Notes under the pieces: generated by a model
Told to the model about the DNA's origin: nothing
The model's database searches: none
What the model saw: the letters and a program-made list of their open reading frames with translations, nothing else
Translations under genes and position numbers: made by a program
Shown here: piece after piece, positions 1 to 10,751 of the stretch
Position numbering within the stretch: position 1 is the first letter of the stretch
Layout of the letters: every line of letters begins with the position of its first letter
DNA from: Paragonimus westermani
Lineage: Eukaryota; Platyhelminthes; Trematoda; Plagiorchiida; Troglotrematidae
Direction: 5' to 3'
Length of the DNA: 64,000 nt
Assembly (NCBI GenBank): GCA_008508345.1
Contig: QNGE01000271.1
Span: forward strand, 233,212-297,211

Positions 1-648
1 TGACCCCAACTCGAAGGGATAGTTTCCGACATCCACACACGTCGAAACAAATGAGTCAAAGCCTCTACTAACGCCTCTCTCCCTTCTCTGAAAAATGCCG
101 GCACGAGGACATCTGGACCAGCAGCCTTATTACGCTTGAGAGCCGCAATGCAATTGCGCACCTCAGTCTCAGTGGGTGGTTCCAAGTCTACCGACCAGGA
201 CACTACAGTACAAGTTTGTGGTGGCAACGCAGCAGAAGCAGGAGGCCAGTTAAATTGACCCTCACAGTGTTCCGCCCACCGCTCTAATCTTCTGGCCTTA
301 TTAGAGATGAATGTGCCATCTATCTCGCTGATAGCTTCACACAAACGGTCGTCTGCGACCACTGGCACAGATGAGCTTAAACAGTTTGCCAGTGTTTCCT
401 GAAGCGAAAGCAGTCTCCATCTCCTTAACTTTTCCCAATAACCAAGCCTCACGATCAGCATTTAGGCTACGATTCAGGTTCCTACGGACATCTCTTCTAC
501 ACTCGTTATATGAACTGCCAGGAGGGATGTTCCGTCTGGCTTCTAACAACTCCAGAGATTTCTCCGAGATCCGGTGTTTGTTCATTCCATGTACCCCCGT
601 GCCGCATGCCAACGTACCTATTTCACGAATGGCCTGTGTGATCTGGGT
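1..648 (-). pseudogene. Non-LTR retrotransposon, EN-RT linker and start of RT (5'-truncated, runs off the window)
   Basis: Read on the minus strand, this is the region between endonuclease and reverse transcriptase of a RTE/CR1-type non-LTR element, followed by the first RT block. The linker is open from 648 down to a stop near 337. After a frame change the reading resumes with KARRLERWAEHCEG (about 300-260), PPTETEVRNCIAALKRNKAA (about 180-120), GPDVLVPAFFREG (about 120-75) and SETIPSSWG at the edge. The block AALKRNKAAGPD is the conserved opening of non-LTR RTs. The catalytic YxDD part lies beyond the window edge. The stop and frameshift mark it as dead. Clade (RTE or CR1) is inferred only from these blocks. 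The segment from 649 upward belongs to a different element fused in frame. Confidence 0.8.
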
Positions 649-785
649 CCAGCCCGGGAGAAGAACTCGATCTACAGTGGCCAACCGGTTGGTGAACGAC
701 TTCATTTCCCTACTCTAGTTCATCATCTGTCCACTTCGCATCTTACCCTAGTCGGTCAAGAGTTACAGATATGGTTCACTTTGTT
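649..785 (-). pseudogene. C-terminal tail of a family-A RTE-like element, fused to the preceding fragment
   Basis: The minus strand reads GKMRSGQMMN, stop, SREMKSFTNRLATV and then DRVLLPGW down to about 649. This aligns with the tail of copy A at 3.85-3.97 kb (CKVRGGRIMIW, RERKSFTKGLATV, GRVRLPAW). The similarity stops at the GW pair. The open frame then continues into the EN-RT linker of another element with no family-A 3' UTR between them. Internal stops show it is non-functional. The homology is seen directly; the order of events is inference. Confidence 0.6.
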
Positions 786-2949
786 CACACTAAAAACCAT
801 CGCATTCAATAGGAAGTGATAGCTCCGGATCTGAGTTCAATCGGAGTAAAAACCAGAGTAGAAGCCCGTTTTGTTATCCTGCTACGACTGTGCAGTGTCC
901 TGTGCCTGCTGCAAAGCCATCTGACTTTGAAAGACGGTGCTGACCATAAATCCTCCTCCTTCGGCTACTCGTAATCAATGTTCACTCACAGCTGTTTAAT
1001 ATTCGCATTCCCCTTTTGCACACGAATATCCCAATAGGAGTACACCTATTGTCACAAACTAACTATGTCAATCATCTTTGTTTGGAATGCTATCAATCGC
1101 ACATTCTTGTCGTGGTTCAGTGTTCACCTCAGGCTCCTTTAGGGTTGGCGCGACCTGCGGGGTTACTCAGACTTTGACTGAAATTCCCTTGTTATCATTG
1201 CTTATTTCCAGTTCTGGTATGTCGTTGCCGTGTGTACCAAATGTGCTAAAAGATCATCGCTATTCGTTATCCATTAAAGTATCGTTCTATTAAATGTCGC
1301 ATAATTTGCGTTATATTTTTGTTCGCAGTTCTCAGCATTTCATAGTGTTTCTGGCTCCCACTAACAACGTCGCATGTGTAATCCAGCAGTGCTGGGACTT
1401 CACAGATATTCGCCGGAGCAACAAACACTTGTGGTCGTTACGGGAGCAAAACATCTGCACAGAACTGTACGCAATGTCATACGTGCCAGAAGTGGCTCCA
1501 CTTCAACCGGAATTAGTATTTAAACGAATAAACAGCATTAGCTTTCTCTACTGTTGAAATCGCCAAGAAAGCAGTAGTTCCCTTGATTACACATAAAGGA
1601 GGTTAGCGAGAAGCTGGAAAAAAAATTTCCTGGGGCGAAAAGTGTTTCCAGAATCAACTTCTCACGCCGTCCACAGCTGAACTAGGTCAAACCATTCACG
1701 AAATTTTCCTTCTCCTTGGATTTCACAAACAGACTGCGCCCCGGATGCACCAGAAATTTGCTTGGCCCTCTGGTAACTTTATCCGCTAAGCTCAAATAGA
1801 GCTTTAAAAAAGTGACCCCAAAGTTCGTTAATGTTGACTCAAAAAAATTCTCTCCACCGCTTAATGAAAAGGAATGGAGGCGTGACCAGAAGGCACAAGT
1901 CAAACTTGGAACCACGGCCGACCGTCAGCCATAACTGGGTTTATAGTAATAGTTTCCACATCCATATTGTCCACCCAGGAATCTGTATCTTTAGTATGGA
2001 GTTGGAAAGCCGACCTGGTAACGTTCATCCAAAAACCCGTCCTCTAAGTTAGAGCGGGTGTGTTGGCGGCAACAAAATTGCCAAGAAACCACACTCTTGG
2101 TTACTTGCCCCGAAGTCTACTAAACGACCCCTCACGAAATTCTTCTTACCATAGTTCAACACAGAGGTTTTTCGGGGTCGTCTCCAACGGATTGAAGTCT
2201 CTCGATGGTCCGGTCCATTCGGCATCAAACACACCACCTCATTCAAAGTTCTGTCCCCAAAAAATAAGACAGCTAAACCCTCAAGGAATGAAAACTACTA
2301 ATCACCCCTTCAAAAGGAAAGGGACACAGTGATGACAAATGCTGATCAAGCGCTTAGTAAGGTCCAACCTCGCCGCCACCAACAGTCCATCCGTCAATTC
2401 CGGGTCAGGTATACCAAACTTTTCGACGCATTCTTCCTCTTCCCTTCTCATAAAAAACAAATGAGAAAGCAGCACTCGAGCGCGTACATAAAAACTGTCT
2501 GAGTTCAGCCGACAAACACCCCCAGAAATCAGACAATTTGCTTATGATGTAGGTCTTAGCATATTTGATCCCAGAGAATTCGTTCACAGTCAACATTAGT
2601 GACGACAAACTGAGTGCATCAGATACTCAGTGTAACGAACCGACTCCGCCAGAGGGAAAATAAGAGCTCCGTGAACTTAAATAAGTCTGTCGACAGCAAT
2701 GTTTGTCGCGGAAATTCAGTCCTCTGGTGAATGTGATGTTCTGTGAAGAACTGTGAGAGCGGATTCTCGGGCTTATTATCGCTGCTGACACTACAAAAAT
2801 CGCGGACACAACCTGTTGGCGTCTTGGTGCAGAGGATTCCATTTCTGAGGAACCTAGCTATCGCTGAGAGTAACATGATCGACGGAATGACAAGATCTTA
2901 GATGTTACTTGTTGTAACAACCAGCAAAACGGTCACAGCTTCATACTCC
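786..2949. other. Unassigned interval
   Basis: Several short open frames occur on both strands (60-90 codons), but none shows a motif, splice-signal pair or repeat match that I recognise. The interval is flanked by retroelement relics and is probably old repeat DNA. Nothing here supports a gene. Confidence 0.4.
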
Positions 2950-4075
2950 AATGAGACTGATTTTAACGGTCCGCGAAGATCCCTCGGTTTACTCCTTCTT
3001 GAACACAAGTCTGTTGACCAAAAAGAAACATACTGTCCACATTGTATTCTCATACTTCAGCTCAGGTTGGGGTTTACAATGAACTGTCTGACAGTTTCAG
3101 CACCATGAGCGGCGTACGTCAAGGCTGTCCGCTCTCACCATTTTTGTTTGATTTCGTCATAGACGAAATAATGGAGGATTGTCTCCGGCACTCACAAGAT
3201 GCCGGTGTGGACCTCCTACCTGGTGAAGGACTGACTGACCTTGAGTATACTGACGACAAGGTGTTGCTGTTTGACAACTTTCGAGCAACACAAACAATGC
3301 TAGACACAATTTCGCGCTTTGCCGGCTCAAAATGCAAAGTACTTCTACAGGATTGCCGTGACCACGTAGATTTGATGTTAGATAATGTAGTCATGGAGGT
3401 TGTTGACCGGTTTGTATACCTGGATAGCTGCATCAGCGGCGGTGGCGGAGGTGTAGGGAATGAAATGGAAGCACGCATCTCTAAGGCTGGGATGGTATTT
3501 GCTAATCTGGGGCATCTCTGGCGACAGAGAGGTATTTTTCTGAAGCTTAAAGGTCGCGTATATAAGACAACGGTGAGGACTGTATTACTTTGCGGCAGCG
3601 AAACCTGGCTGCTCAGTCACGGAAGAAGACGTGAACCGTGTTCAAGTATTTGATCACTGATGTCTGCGTTCAGTCGCTCGTATCGGGTGGCACCTGCGTG
3701 TAAGTAACGAAGAGGTTAGGAAGCGGGCGTTTGGTAGTGATTGCCAAACGAGTTCTTTTGTCCAGTTTCTACGTTTGCACAGGCTTAGATGGTTAGGTCA
3801 CGTATTAAAGATGCCAGCTAGTCGCCCTCCACACCGAGCACTGTTCGCTGACACTGCGACCGACTGGTGTAAGGTGCGAGGTGGACGGATAATGATCTGG
3901 CGTAGGGAAAGGAAGTCGTTCACCAAGGGGTTGGCCACTGTGGGTCGTGTTCGTCTCCCGGCCTGGGGCCCTTGCGGCTCACAGAGTCGTTGGCTGGAGA
4001 CTGTAGGTGAGATGGCGGCTAATCGAGCTCAGTGGCGTGAATGTTGTCGTTGTTTGTCCGAGTTGTCTGTGAAGT
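2950..4075 (+). pseudogene. RTE-like non-LTR retrotransposon copy A, RT and C-terminal domain
   Basis: A 5'-truncated copy beginning inside the RT. The first block, DFNGPRRSLGLLLLEHK (about 2957-3008), matches the motif-A region (normally FDSVDRxxLW). After a frameshift the long frame from 3042 gives VYNELSDSF, SGVRQGCPLSPFLFDFVIDE (RT block B) and DLEYTDDKVLL, so the catalytic YADD is YTDD. It continues through CISGGG, RVYKTTVRTVLLCGSETW and a stop near 3650. The C-terminal part resumes with RLRWLGHVLKMPASRPPHRA (3775 on), KSFTKGLATVGRVRLPAWG and ANRAQWRECC, ending at about 4075. In this family these blocks follow the RT and end ORF2. Frameshifts show that it cannot be translated as one protein. 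Copy B at 7.07 kb is a diverged sister. Confidence 0.85.
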
Positions 4076-4360
4076 GAGTGCATTTAACGACGCGGAGCAG
4101 TGAAAGCCGTAAGGAAGCTATCTGGCTGATGACGCCTTACTCTCACTTGCAGCTCGGTCGTTTGTTTGCAAGGTGTTGGCACCTTGATGTTGAATGTTTG
4201 AATATGGACGTGGTTATTTTCAGTAGTTAGGTCCCTTCCCGTCCCCATCTTTTTTCCTCCTCTTTCTTTCTATATAGGGTTTGCTTTTTCCTCATGGTTG
4301 TGTGGCAGTTAAGCATTAGTGTGAACCACTGATGTATTGCTGTCTAAAGTGATGATGAAT
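4076..4360 (+). repeat. 3' UTR and TGA-rich tail of copy A
   Basis: This matches the 3' UTR of copy B (7975-8240) along its length. Shared landmarks are GTTTGTTTGCAAGGTG, TGTTGAATGTTTGAATAT, CCCTTCCCGTCCC and a pyrimidine-rich stretch. It ends in GTGATGATGAATGATG at about 4350. Short TGA/GAT repeats in place of poly(A) are typical of RTE-type 3' ends. Confidence 0.75.
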
Positions 4361-4844
4361 GATGGACCAAAACTATCAAGCGCCTCAAGTCGCAAATTGA
4401 GAGGCAAATGATTTGTTCGTACCGGGCAAACGGTGTATTTTCGCTTCTCACTGACCTCTTCCACAGAATATGTCGTCTGCTTATTTGTAAAACATAGGGG
4501 GGATTCAAAGAACCTGAACCATTGTCATACTGCTGAAAGAAACGTTTAAGCGGGGAATCCGTAGACATACTGAAATCATAAAAGAAAAGATCATACTGGC
4601 ATCTCATGGAAACAAAATCATTTCACAAAAGCATTTGTGTCGACCGAAGAAAAAGCAACTTTTGGCTCGTTCTGTGCGCCTGTCGATGGAAAGACTTCTT
4701 CGGATCCATAGTTTGAGCCAAGGTATTCAGGAAGTACTACTCAGTGATCTACAATGTTGCACTGACGAACTAGCGATCAATTCTATCTCAGCGAAACCTC
4801 TACCGGCCATTCCTTGTATCTGACCTTTCTCTACTATATATGGT

Positions 4845-4890
4845 ATGGTATTTAAGAGGCACATATATATACATAATATATATATATATA
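4845..4890. repeat. (AT)n-rich microsatellite
   Basis: Imperfect AT runs around 4861-4890. Confidence 0.9.
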
Positions 4891-6739
4891 CTGGAGGTCT
4901 TATTAAGAATGAAATGTCCGTCTAGGACCTGGACAGGGAAGCCGTGTGCCCGAAGTACCCTTAGGACAGTCTGCAATCGAATTTGCAGGTGATAACTGAT
5001 GTGTTCCGCGAACAGTACGTACGGCTGCTGTACACTGATTATGATAACACTTATCTAGTGAGAAAATCTCTTTTAAAAAAGAAATGTCCTACGAAGCGCG
5101 GCTCTTTGTTATTAAGTGCTTGGTTGGGGGTTTAGGCCAATATGATTTGTAGGTGGAACGTGAAGTGGAGCGGACCGAGTTATTGTGGTGTTCAGATGTG
5201 GCATGTCGGGGCTCAGATGTTTGACCATTGTGTTACGCTCGCTAGATGGTGGCCGAGTGGCTTGAAGGAGAAGTTCACGCATATTACGGAAGTTGGTTCG
5301 TATGAAGTACTGTTGAGTCGGTGATGGAGAGCGAGTGACGATGACATCACATATTGGGCGGAAGCTGACTATGAAGTGATTGCCTAATCCCTACGGAGCG
5401 TTAACTTCGACGTCATCCACCATGTGGGTTTGGGTAGTTAACATTATGTCTAGCCAGTATGGTCTATGGCCTTCCATCCAGCTCGTGGATTGGTTGACGT
5501 GTTCGGTGAGTGCCATCTTCTGCACCATAATGTAGAACTCAGCGATCACATCACCAAAGGTTGGCCCGTAGATAAGACCTGTGTGTAGTAGGCTGAAAAC
5601 ACCTAGAACGATGGGACATTTTTGTGTTGCAGTGGTGTAGTGCATTACTTTGTCCATGGTTGAGGTTACGAATGGGACACCAGAAATGAGGCTAACGATG
5701 ACGTGTGATGAGTGGGGTGTACTAACAGCTATCCACAAAGACTCGTCAATTGACAGGACTGAGCTGCAAGTAATTCAGTATTACTGCAGACTGTTACGCC
5801 ACTCCTTCTACTGGCCAGTCGATCATCTCGAACGGCAGAGTAATCAGGAGGATCAATCTCCTGGTCGGATACATCATACTTCAACCAGGTCTCCACCATA
5901 TCCATAATTTTAGATTTCCTCAGTCAAAAAGCTGTCACAATTCCGCACTTTGTGTTTCAGAGGAAAAACGCCAGGAAGCATATACCGCCATGTAGATATA
6001 TATAGTTGTGTACCTTTCTCTAACATAGTGGCAGCCTTCGGGGTGGGAACGGGTATTTCATGAGCTAGGCCGGCTTTTTCAAGGTTGACTGTATTAAGTT
6101 TCTTGACTGTGTAGGAGGTGAAGAGCTACCAGAAACCTCCGGAATCCTCGTAACCTGACAACACTTGCAGCCATGAGAGGCATGCTGATGACAGATGTTC
6201 CATGCTTGGTGTACCTGCGTGGAGTCGGAGCTCTGGTGAGAAGCCGTTTTCCAGTGTACTACTTTTGAGGCACAACAGATAACAGCTCGTATCACAGAAA
6301 GGTAATTCGCAATAGCCTCGGGAGTGAGATAGATTTCAGGTGGTCTGAGTGCGGGAAGCGTTGAATAAAACACGCTCTGCATTCGTCCACACTCATGTTC
6401 AGTTTGACTCGGACAAAATTTCACTGAGTGATGTGCGTATGAGTGATCAAAGCATCCGCATCTTTCAAATCCCCAACGCCGTGTATGACCACACCACACG
6501 TTGGATCACATTGAGGACTTTCGCGGTCACAGTAAGTCGTCTGTCAGGAGTCTCTGATCGTCCAGGGGAAGTCAAGTTTCGGCTTCAGGTGGGAACCAGA
6601 GTTTGGGCGGAGACGTCAGTAGTACAACTCATTGATGAGTATGTGAGCAAGACCGCTTCTACTAGAAGATCGCAACGATCGGTTGATTTCGTGTGCATCA
6701 AAGTTTCCCAGAGCGAGCGGGTGATAGCATGATTAACCT
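4891..6739. other. Unassigned interval with a tRNA-like patch
   Basis: Open frames up to 144 codons occur on the minus strand (6065-6499), and shorter ones on both strands, but I recognise no domain. At 5233-5300 the plus strand has GGTGGCCGAGTGGCTTGAAG followed about 45 bases later by TTGGTTCGTATG. These resemble the A and B boxes of a class II (Leu/Ser) tRNA, but the acceptor stem is not evident, so I do not call a tRNA gene. The interval may be part of an old LTR element. Confidence 0.35.
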
Positions 6740-7072
6740 GCTGCCGGGAGTGATATCGCCATCGGCTTATTTTTTACCGATGTCGCCGTGGAAATTCGAC
6801 ACATCCCAATGACCTCCGACGTGTGGTTGAAACGAATAACCATATAACGCACGACGACCACATGGAGTGACAAATATGCCATAATATGTGAAGAAAAAGG
6901 TATTGCGTAAGGTAAAGAAAGGTAGAAATGTGGAGAGGTAAAATAAGTGTTAAAACGATGCACACGGACACTCACAGCACCAACGCTATTGATTTTTATT
7001 CTCTCCCATATCAGACAGCGCCTTCGACCAAGGATGCTCATTGTTATTCGGGTCCCAACCAGACAGCCGGGA
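6740..7072 (-). pseudogene. Element C, distal (3') part beyond the copy B insertion
   Basis: Just left of copy B, the minus strand reads VSRLSGWDPNNNEHPW, SKALSDMGENKNQ and a stop (about 7068-6985). This is the usual last block of the RTE-like C-terminal domain (compare RLPAWGP and AANRAQW in copy A). It continues the frame that breaks off at 8241 on the far side of copy B. The remainder down to about 6740 is pyrimidine-rich and is probably 3' UTR, though its exact end is not defined. Confidence 0.65.
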
Positions 7073-8240
7073 AACGAAATAATGCACGATTGTCTCCGAC
7101 TGTCACAAGATGCCGGTGTGGACCTCCTACCTGGTGAAATACTGACTGATCTTGGTTACGCTGATGACAATGAGTTCCTACTTGACTTCCAGGCGGCACA
7201 GACAATGTTTGACGTTATTTCGCGTTCTGCCAAATATTCTGGAATGCGCTATGCAGTCTCAAAATGCAAAGCGCTCCTGCAAGATTGCTGTGAATACGCA
7301 GAACTACTGGTAAACAATGAAGCCATGGAAGTAGCTGAACGGTTTTTACACCTGGAAAGCTGCATCAGCGGCGGCAGTGTAGGGAATGGAACAGAAGCGT
7401 GCATCCTAAGGTTAGAACGGTATTCGCTAGTCTTGGACACATTTGGCGACAGACAGGTATCTTTCTGATCCCTAAAGGTCGCATATACAAGGCGACCGTG
7501 AGGATTGTTACTTAACGACAACGAATCTTGGCCGCTGAGGGTAGAAGACAAGAACCGTCTTCAAGTAATTGACCACCAACCTCTGAGTTTAATCGCTTGT
7601 ATCGCGTGACACCAACGAGTAAGTAGTGAAGCGGGTGTTTGGCACAGGTTGTCGGACAAGTCTTTTTGTTCACTCCTAACATTTGCACTTACTTAGGTGG
7701 TCAAGTCATGTACTGAGGATAACAACTAGTCGTCTGTCACACCCAACACTTTTTGCCGACGCTGCGGTTGACCGGCGTAAGGTGTGGGTTGGAAAGACGA
7801 CCTAGCGTAGAGAAATGAAATCGTCCACGAAGGGGTTGGCCGCTGTAGGCCTGGTTTGTTTCCCAGGCTGGGGACCCCACGAACCACAGAGTCGGTAGCT
7901 GAAGACTTTAGGAGAGGTGGCGGCTAATTGAACTCGGTAGCGTGAATGCCGTTGTTTGACCGAGTTGCCTGCGAAGTGTGGGGGCAGTGAAATTCGTAAG
8001 AAAGCTGTTCTGCTGATGGTGCCTTACTTTCACCTATAAATTGGCTGTTTGTTTGCAAGGTGCAGGCCCCTCAATGTTGAATGTTTGAATATAGGCGTAG
8101 CTATTTTTAGCAGTTAGATCCCTTCCCGTCCCTTTCTTTTCCTCTCTTCATAAATGGGGTTTGATTTTTTTCTTCATTGTGCAGCACTTAAGCATCAGTC
8201 TTAACCGCTCAAGTATTGTTGAGTGATGATGATGATGATG
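7073..8240 (+). mobile_element. RTE-like non-LTR retrotransposon copy B (5'-truncated, inserted in element C)
   Basis: Similarity to copy A starts abruptly at NEIMHDCLRLSQDAGVDLLP (about 7073), which corresponds to position 3160 of copy A. RT motif C reads YADDNEFLL. The frame continues through KCKALLQDCCEYAELL and CISGGSVGNGTEA to a stop near 7468. The rest of the C-terminal domain (7480-7975) is broken by several stops and shifts. The 3' UTR (7975-8220) matches that of copy A, and the element ends in GAGTGATGATGATGATGATG at 8221-8240. Truncation at the 5' end is normal for target-primed reverse transcription. Both ends lie inside the C-terminal coding region of minus-strand element C, so this insertion is younger than C. 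Confidence 0.85.
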
Positions 8241-9200
8241 GGGGCGCCCTGGTGGAGGAAGCCTCGGTGTAAATGCTTTCATACCCCTAACACATCATAC
8301 GCTGGTCACCAGGCTGCCACTTCCAACCTAACCCACTACTCACAAACAAGGCACGATGTGGCAGGTGATGGGTTAGCACTCGTAAAATTTGGCCACGTCA
8401 ACGAAGTCTTTGAAACGAATTCAAAATGCCCAAGGGTCGACAGAGTCTGTCCGATCCGCAGACACGTCGGTGAACTTCGTCATGGCTGACACCGTGTCCA
8501 CACCACACACCGATGTTTCGGAGGCACCGATTGTCGAAAATGGAGGCATCATGAAAATTCACCGCGTGAATAGACCGAGTTTCAGAGTTGTACAGTAATA
8601 TTGCCCTTAAAGTGGCATTGCACATTCAGCTTTCCGCAGATGGCCTTTGTCATGCGACTTGTATTCTCACCAAATATCCCATCAGCGCTGATACAGCTCC
8701 CAAGGCACATGAGGTTCTAAACCACGTGCAAGTGCTTACTACCAAAATTGACAGCAGGTGCAGTCGTAGCAATGTTGTAACAGCACCTCACAATTAGGTG
8801 CTAAGGCCATAGGAAACTCACGAACGGAAACGTCTAACCTCTCTTGCATATTCTGATCGGAACTCCCTGTAAGCTCTCACAGGTTAAAGCAATTTCGTCT
8901 GCACATTCTATCTCGAAGTTGAGTCCCTGGGATCTGTTCCAAACCATCATATTAGCAGCCTATCAGGACACACTCTAGGATATTGTCTGTTGCAAAGTGG
9001 AATAGGGAGGTAGAGAAAGGACAACCCTGTCGCAACTTAAATGAGATGCCGAAGGTCAGCGATACGCTGCCATAAGCCCTAACCTTGTCCGAGACCTGAA
9101 AGTAAATTGTTCATATATTTCTCAGGCACACCCATCCTCGACGGACAATCCCAGAATGTAGCTCTGACAACTGAATCAGGGACCACCCTTTGACGTGAGA
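8241..9200 (-). pseudogene. Element C: RTE-like RT and C-terminal domain, proximal part
   Basis: In minus-strand order the blocks are VVRATFWDCPSRMGVPEKYM (about 9170-9110, the region after RT motif A), KLRQGCPFSTSLFHFATDN (about 9045-8990, block B) and then LRAILLYNSETRSIHAV (about 8610). After these come FDNRCLRNIGVWCGHG, FQRLRWPNFTSA (about 8400) and RGMKAFTPRLPPPGRP up to 8241. Their order is that of an RTE-like ORF2 C-terminus. Frameshifts, and no recognisable YADD, show it is defunct. The frame is cut by copy B and resumes at 7072. The 5' boundary near 9200 is approximate, where it meets the opposite-strand element at 9250. Confidence 0.75.
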
Positions 9201-9249
9201 ATGTGATTAATGCACCCGCGGCCAGAGCGAAGTCCAGCTTGCTGCTTAC

Positions 9250-10390
9250 GGATATGTTATTTGTGTTTCGTTTAGTCAAATCTCGTAGTAAGGTAACAAC
9301 AGTATCTATTGCCGCTCTGTACGAAAAAGGTGCAAGCGGGAAATCCGGCAACACACCCAACACGTACAGTCGAAAATCCTACAGGTAGCTCACGAGAATA
9401 AGACTTTTCTCTTCAAGTATATACGACGCCAGAGAAAAACTAAGCCCTCAGCGATTTCTCTGCGGCTTCCCGATGGCGAAACCTCCTCCAATCCCCAAGT
9501 GGTTGCCGAGGTGTTCAGAGAATACTACTCATCAGTCTACAATGTGGATCTGCCAAACTGGCATCCAATTCTCCCACGGAGAAACTTCCAACACCCCACC
9601 CTGACAGCTGACTTTTCTGTGTCCGACGTTCAGAACCTCTTGCTTAAGATCAATCCTTATAGTGCCATGGGACCAGACAAGATCCATCCCCGGATCCTCA
9701 AAGAAGCGGCCGTCGGTTTGGCGGTGCCTCTCTTTGATCTGTTTAAACAGACACTTCGGACAGGCACTCTTCCGGAGGCATGGAAAGAGGCCACTGTCTC
9801 ACCTATATTTAAAACAGGCGATCGTCACTCTCCTGCTAGTTATCGGCCGATCAGCCTTACCAGCATCCCATGCAAGATAATAGAACGACTGTTAAAACGC
9901 ACTATCTTTAAGCATTTCTTCTCGAATAACCTTTTCTCTTCGACCAAGCATGGCTTCCTTCCTGATCGGTCATGCATAACTAATATGTTAATCTTCATGG
10001 ACAGTCTAGCAGAGGCCAAAGACAATGGTCATATCTCGGATGCTATCTTCTTCGACTTTGCCAAAGCCTTCGACCGTGTCACACACGGTCCTCTATTGCA
10101 TAAACTAGAAGCCTATGGGATCCAAGGAGAGGTTCTCCGTTGGATAACCTCCTTTCTTGGTAACAGGACTTTCTGAGTAAAAACCGGTTCAGGCCTTTCG
10201 TCTCCATCCCCAGTCTCTGTGAGAGTCCATCAAGGATCGGTACTTGGTCCATTGTTGTTTCTTATTTACATCAATGATCTCCCCGAGTTGATCTCTAGCA
10301 ACGCCCTCCTTTATGCCGACGACTTAAAAATCTGGAACGCCTGTGACCCCTGTAACATGCAGGCCAGCCGACTCTACTCTGGATGCCCGT
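9250..10390 (+). pseudogene. CR1/Jockey-like non-LTR reverse transcriptase (element D)
   Basis: The plus frame runs from about 9290 to a stop at 10174. Linker blocks come first (KREIRQHTQHVQSKIL, TFLFKYIRRQRKTKPSAISL), then RT blocks: DVQNLLLKINPYSAMGPDKI, LPEAWKEATVSPIFKTGDRH, YRPISLTSIPCKIIERLLK, GFLPDRSCITNML, FFDFAKAFDRVTHGPLLHKL (motif A, catalytic D present) and RWITSFLGNRT. After the single TGA at about 10174 the same protein continues as [20 protein letters not shown] and [11 protein letters not shown] (motif C, YADD intact). Similarity ends near 10390. Apart from one internal stop the RT core is well preserved, so this is one of the younger elements here. Endonuclease and C-terminus are missing. 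Confidence 0.88.
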
Positions 10391-10751
10391 GACTACGCGA
10401 ATCAACCTTCGGGCAACATGGACGCATCAGGGGACGGCGTTCTTCCGAAGAAGGGGTTCGAACAACGGTCCTCCAAATCACCGTCTCCAAAATCCCCGCC
10501 AGATCATCCATCCAAAACAAACACACACAAATACACTGACCGCGAACATTCCCGTACAACAACCTCCAAATCACACATACACACACACACACACGATCAC
10601 TCCCTTTTGGCCGGCTTCCAATTAGGCGTAGATAAAATGGTCCACTGATTTCGGAACCCGTGATGACCGACGAGGTTTCGATGGGGTTGCAACGGGTTGC
10701 TCGGTACGTGAGGGCAAAGGTGACTGTCCGGGTTAATCGTCCGGTATATAA
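10391..10751. repeat. Repeat-derived spacer with (CA)n
   Basis: This lies between the CR1-like RT and the gypsy integrase. It contains a (CA)n tract at about 10566-10594 and no recognisable coding block. It occupies the place where the 3' LTR of the minus-strand gypsy element would be expected, but I see no match to the LTR at 14.3-14.67 kb. Confidence 0.5.

Noticed and set aside
5650..5907. Plus-strand frame with LLRHSFYWPVDHLERQ, similar to the integrase zinc-binding region.
   Set aside because: No His pair before it and no CxxC after it; the rest of the frame has no integrase core.
6065..6499. 144-codon minus-strand open frame.
   Set aside because: No recognisable domain, no splice signals and no repeat match; treated as chance.
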